DNA from: Eutreptiella sp. 'Long Island Sound 2002'
Lineage: Eukaryota > Euglenozoa > Euglenophyceae > Eutreptiales > Eutreptiaceae
Assembly (NCBI GenBank): GCA_964036045.1
Contig: CAXIWF010000110.1
Location: forward strand, 1 to 64,000
Reading direction: 5' to 3'
Length of the DNA: 64,000 bases
The translations under genes were made by a program, and so were the position numbers. Below, one piece after another: positions 61,441 to 64,000 of the stretch. The stretch's first letter is position 1. The number at the start of each line of letters is the position of its first letter. The notes beneath the pieces are model-generated. The model searched no databases and had not been told where the DNA came from. It worked only from the letters and a program-made list of their open reading frames with translations.

Positions 61441-64000
61441 GAGAATTTTCCGAGAATTTTGCGAGAATTTTCCGAGAATTTTCTGAGAATTTTCCGAGAT
61501 TTTCCGAGAATTTTCCGAGAGTTTTCCGTCAATTTTCCGAGAATTTTCCGAGAATTTTCCGAGAATTTTCCGAGAATTTTCCGAGAATTTTCCGAGAATT
61601 TTCCGAGAATTTTCCGAGAATTTTCCGAGAATTTTCCGAGAATTTTCCGAGAATTTTCCGAGAATTTTCCGTCAATTTTCCGAGAATTTTCCGAGAATTT
61701 TCCGAGAATTTTCCGAGAATTTTCCGAGAATTTTCCGAGAATTTTCCGAGAATTTTCCGAGAATTTTCCGAGAATTTTCCGAGAATTTTCCAAGAATTTT
61801 CCGAGAACTTTCCAAGAATTTTCTGAGAATTTTCCGAGAATTTTCCGAGAATTTTCCGTCAATTTTCCGAGAATTTTCCGAGAATTTTCCGAGAATTTTC
61901 CGAGAATTTTCCGAGAATTTTCTGAGAATTTTCCGAGAATTTTCCGAGAATTTTCCGAGAATTTTCCGAGAATTTTCCGGGAATTTTCCGAGAATTTTCC
62001 GAGAATTTTCCGAGAATTTTCCGAGAATTTTCCGATAATTTTCCGAGAATTTTCCGAGAATTTTCCGAGAATTTTCCGAGAATTTTCCGAGAATTTTCCG
62101 AGAATTTTCCGAGAATTTTCCGAGAATTTTCCGAGAATTTTCCGAGAATTTTCCGAGAATTTTCTGAGATTTTTCCGAGAATTTTCCGAGAATTTTCGGA
62201 GAATTTTCCGAGAATTTTCCGAGAATTTTCCGAGAATTTTCCGAGAATTTTCCGACAATTTTCCGAGAATTTTCCGAGAATTTTCCGTCAATTTTCTGAG
62301 ATTTTTCCGAGAATTTTCCGAGAATTTTCCGAGAATTTTCCGTCAATTTTCCGTCAATTTTCCGAGAATTTTCTGAGAATTTTCTGAGAATTTTCCGAGA
62401 ATTTTCCGAGAATTTTCCGAGAATTTTCCAAGAATTTTCCGTCATTTTTCCGAGAATTTTCCGAGAATTTTCCGAGAATTTTCCGAGAATTTTCCGAGAA
62501 TTTTCCGAGAATTTTCCGAGAATTTTCCGAGAATTTTCCGAGAATTTTCCGAGAATTTTCCGAGAATTTTCCGAGAATTTTCCGAGAATTTTCTGAGAAT
62601 TTTCCGAGAATTTTCCGAGAATTTTCGGAGAATTTTCCGAGAATTTTCCGAGAAATTTCCGAGAATTTTCCGAGAATTTTCCGAGAATTTTCCGAGAATT
62701 TTCTGAGAATTTTCCGAGAATTTTCCGAGAATTTTCCGTCAATTTTCCGAGAATTTTCCGAGAATTTTCCGAGAATTTTCCGAGAATTTTCCGAGAATTT
62801 TCCGAGAATTTTCCGAGAATTTTCCGAGAATTTTCCGAGAATTTTCTGAGAATTTTCCGAGAATTTTCCGAGAATTTTCGGAGAATTTTCCGAAAATTTT
62901 CCGAGAAATTTCCGAGAATTTTCCGAGAATTTTCCGAGAATTTTCCGAGAATTTTCCGAGAATTTTCCGAGAATTTTCCGAGAATTTTCCGAGAATTTTC
63001 CGAGAATTTTCTGAGAATTTTCCGAGAATTTTCCGAGAATTTTTCGGAGAATTTTCCGAGAATTTTCCGAGAATTTTCCGAGAATTTTCCGAGAATTTTC
63101 CGACAATTTTCCGAGAATTTTCCGAGAATTTTCCGTCAATTTTCTGAGAATTTTCCGAGAATTTTCCGAGAATTTTCCGAGAATTTTCCGTCAATTTTCC
63201 GTCAATTTTCCGAGAATTTTCTGAGAATTTTCTGAGAATTTTTCGAGAATTTTCCGAGAATTTTCCGAGAATTTTCCGAGAATTTTCCGTCATTTTCCGA
63301 GAATTTTCCGAGAATTTTCCGAGAATTTTCCGAGAATTTTCCGAGAATTTTCCGAGAATTTTCCGAGAATTTTCCGAGAATTTTCCGAGAATTTTCCGAG
63401 AATTTTCCGAGAATTTTCCGAGAATTTTCCGACAATTTTCTGAGAATTTTCCGAGAATTTTCCGAGAATTTTCGGAGAATTTTCCGAGAATTTTCCGAGA
63501 AATTTCCGAGAATTTTCCGAGAATTTTCCGAGAATTTTCCGAGAATTTTCTGAGAATTTTCCGAGAATTTTCCGAGAATTTTCCGTCAATTTTCCGAGAA
63601 TTTTCCGAGAATTTTCCGAGAATTTTCCGAGAATTTTCCGAGAATTTTCCGAGAATTTTCCGAGAATTTTCCGTCAATTTTCCGAGAATTTTCCGAGAAT
63701 TTTCCGAGAATTTTCCGAGAATTTTCCGAGAATTTTCCGTCAATTTTCCGAGAATTTTCCGAGAATTTTCCGAGAATTTTCGGAGAATTTTCCGAGAATT
63801 TTCCGAGAAATTTCCGAGAATTTTCCGAGAATTTTCCGAGAATTTTCCGAGAATTTTCCGAGAATTTTCCGAGAATTTTCCGAGAATTTTCCGAGAATTT
63901 TCCGAGAATTTTCTGAGAATTTTCCGAGAATTTTCCGAGAATTTTCGGAGAATTTTCCGAGAATTTTCCGAGAATTTTCCGAGAATTTTCCGAGAATTTT
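61187..64000 (+). repeat. Segmental duplication, copy 2 (offset 8,257 bp), cut by window edge
   Basis: This is the partner of 52,930-55,745. It keeps the same order of rare units to the last bases of the window, so the duplication continues beyond. Private changes include ctgagatttttccgag near 62,163 and 62,296 (ctgagaattttccgag in the partner near 53,907 and 54,039) and a ccgtcatttt unit one T shorter near 63,289. Confidence 0.87.

Larger units (their letters stand above)
1..64000 (+). repeat. 11-bp satellite array, consensus TTTTCCGAGAA, filling the window
   Basis: Every stretch I read is built from the 11-mer TTTTCCGAGAA or a one- or two-base variant, always in the same orientation; no run of the inverted unit was seen. 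At 11 bp per unit the window holds about 5,800 units. The consensus is 36% G+C with one CpG per unit. Frequent variants, written as the 7 bases after TTTT, are ctgagaa, ccgtcaa, cggagaa, ccgggaa, ccgataa, ccgacaa, ccaagaa, cccagaa, cagagaa and gcgagaa; 10-bp and 12-bp units also occur. The array is cut by both window edges, so its true length is unknown. A block this long without any insertion suggests eukaryotic heterochromatin; that placement is inference. No gene is present, so this entry also covers all gene-free stretches. Confidence 0.98.

Noticed and set aside
1-64000. CRISPR array
   Set aside because: The direct repeats are 11 bp and contiguous, without unique spacers, and no cas gene is present.
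1-64000. Telomeric repeat
   Set aside because: The unit lacks the G-rich TxAyGz form of telomere repeats and has many internal variants and higher-order structure.
1-64000. Bacterial -35-like TTGACG on the minus strand in ccgtcaa units
   Set aside because: A single-base-type variant of the monomer gives this by chance; no suitable -10 element or gene follows, and the context is satellite DNA.
1-64000. CENP-B box or known centromere protein motif
   Set aside because: I looked for the TTCG....A..CGGG pattern; cggagaa units give TTCGG but the CGGG part at the right spacing is not present. Centromere function cannot be judged from the sequence.
1-64000. Inverted units or transposon insertions inside the array
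   Set aside because: Reading through the window I saw only the same orientation and no non-repeat stretch longer than a few bases.

Overview
The whole 64,000-base window is one uninterrupted tandem satellite array. The basic unit is the 11-mer TTTTCCGAGAA on the + strand (TTCTCGGAAAA on the other), repeated head to tail in one orientation for about 5,800 units. I found no non-repeat DNA: no gene, RNA gene, transposon insertion, CRISPR array or single-copy spacer. The array runs off both ends of the window. The scale, monotony and layered duplication history are those of eukaryotic constitutive heterochromatin (pericentromeric, subtelomeric or interstitial satellite). The sequence does not identify the species. 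A bacterial origin is very unlikely.

The many long open frames are arithmetic artefacts. The consensus 11-mer contains no stop codon in any frame, and because 11 is not a multiple of 3, all three frames of a strand read the same 11-residue cycle: ENSRKILGKFS on the minus strand and FPRIFREFSEN on the plus strand. ORF ends simply mark variant units. I annotate none of them as genes.

The information lies in variant units (ccgtcaa, ctgagaa, cggagaa, ccgggaa, ccgataa, ccgacaa, cccagaa, cagagaa, ccaagaa, gcgagaa and others, written as the part after TTTT). Their order forms higher-order repeats and nested segmental duplications. Family A has a ccc/cag/ctg/cca signature that recurs about every 1.32-1.34 kb in several places. 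It fills about 0.2-7.6 kb, 10.6-16.2 kb, 17-18.4 kb, 19.3-31.5 kb, 45.6-47.8 kb and 58.1-60.6 kb. Family B is marked by an attatccgagaatttccgag junction and appears at about 7.6-10.6, 16.2-17.0, 18.5-19.3, 32.6-45 and 50.4-52.4 kb, with one more copy near 61.2 kb. A third arrangement at about 54-58 kb has a period near 0.9 kb.

On top of this sit recent duplications: a 4,680-bp tandem pair at 31.5-40.9 kb with one visible mismatch; an 8,670-bp-offset copy (9.84-14.57 versus 18.51-23.24 kb) with a third partial copy at 16.2-18.4 kb; an 8,257-bp-offset copy (52.93-55.75 versus 61.19-64.0 kb); and smaller tandem pairs with periods of 1,605, 1,341, 1,023, 724, 603, 517 and 130 bp. This is a snapshot of satellite growth by unequal exchange or replication-based amplification.

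Possible biology, all inference: nearly every unit contains TTCCGAGAA, which fits the STAT/GAS consensus TTCN3GAA, and each unit junction contains AGAATTTTCC, which fits a two-unit heat-shock element nGAAnnTTCn. The AATTTT tract recurs every 11 bp, close to one helical turn, which predicts curved DNA. Each unit also carries one CpG.
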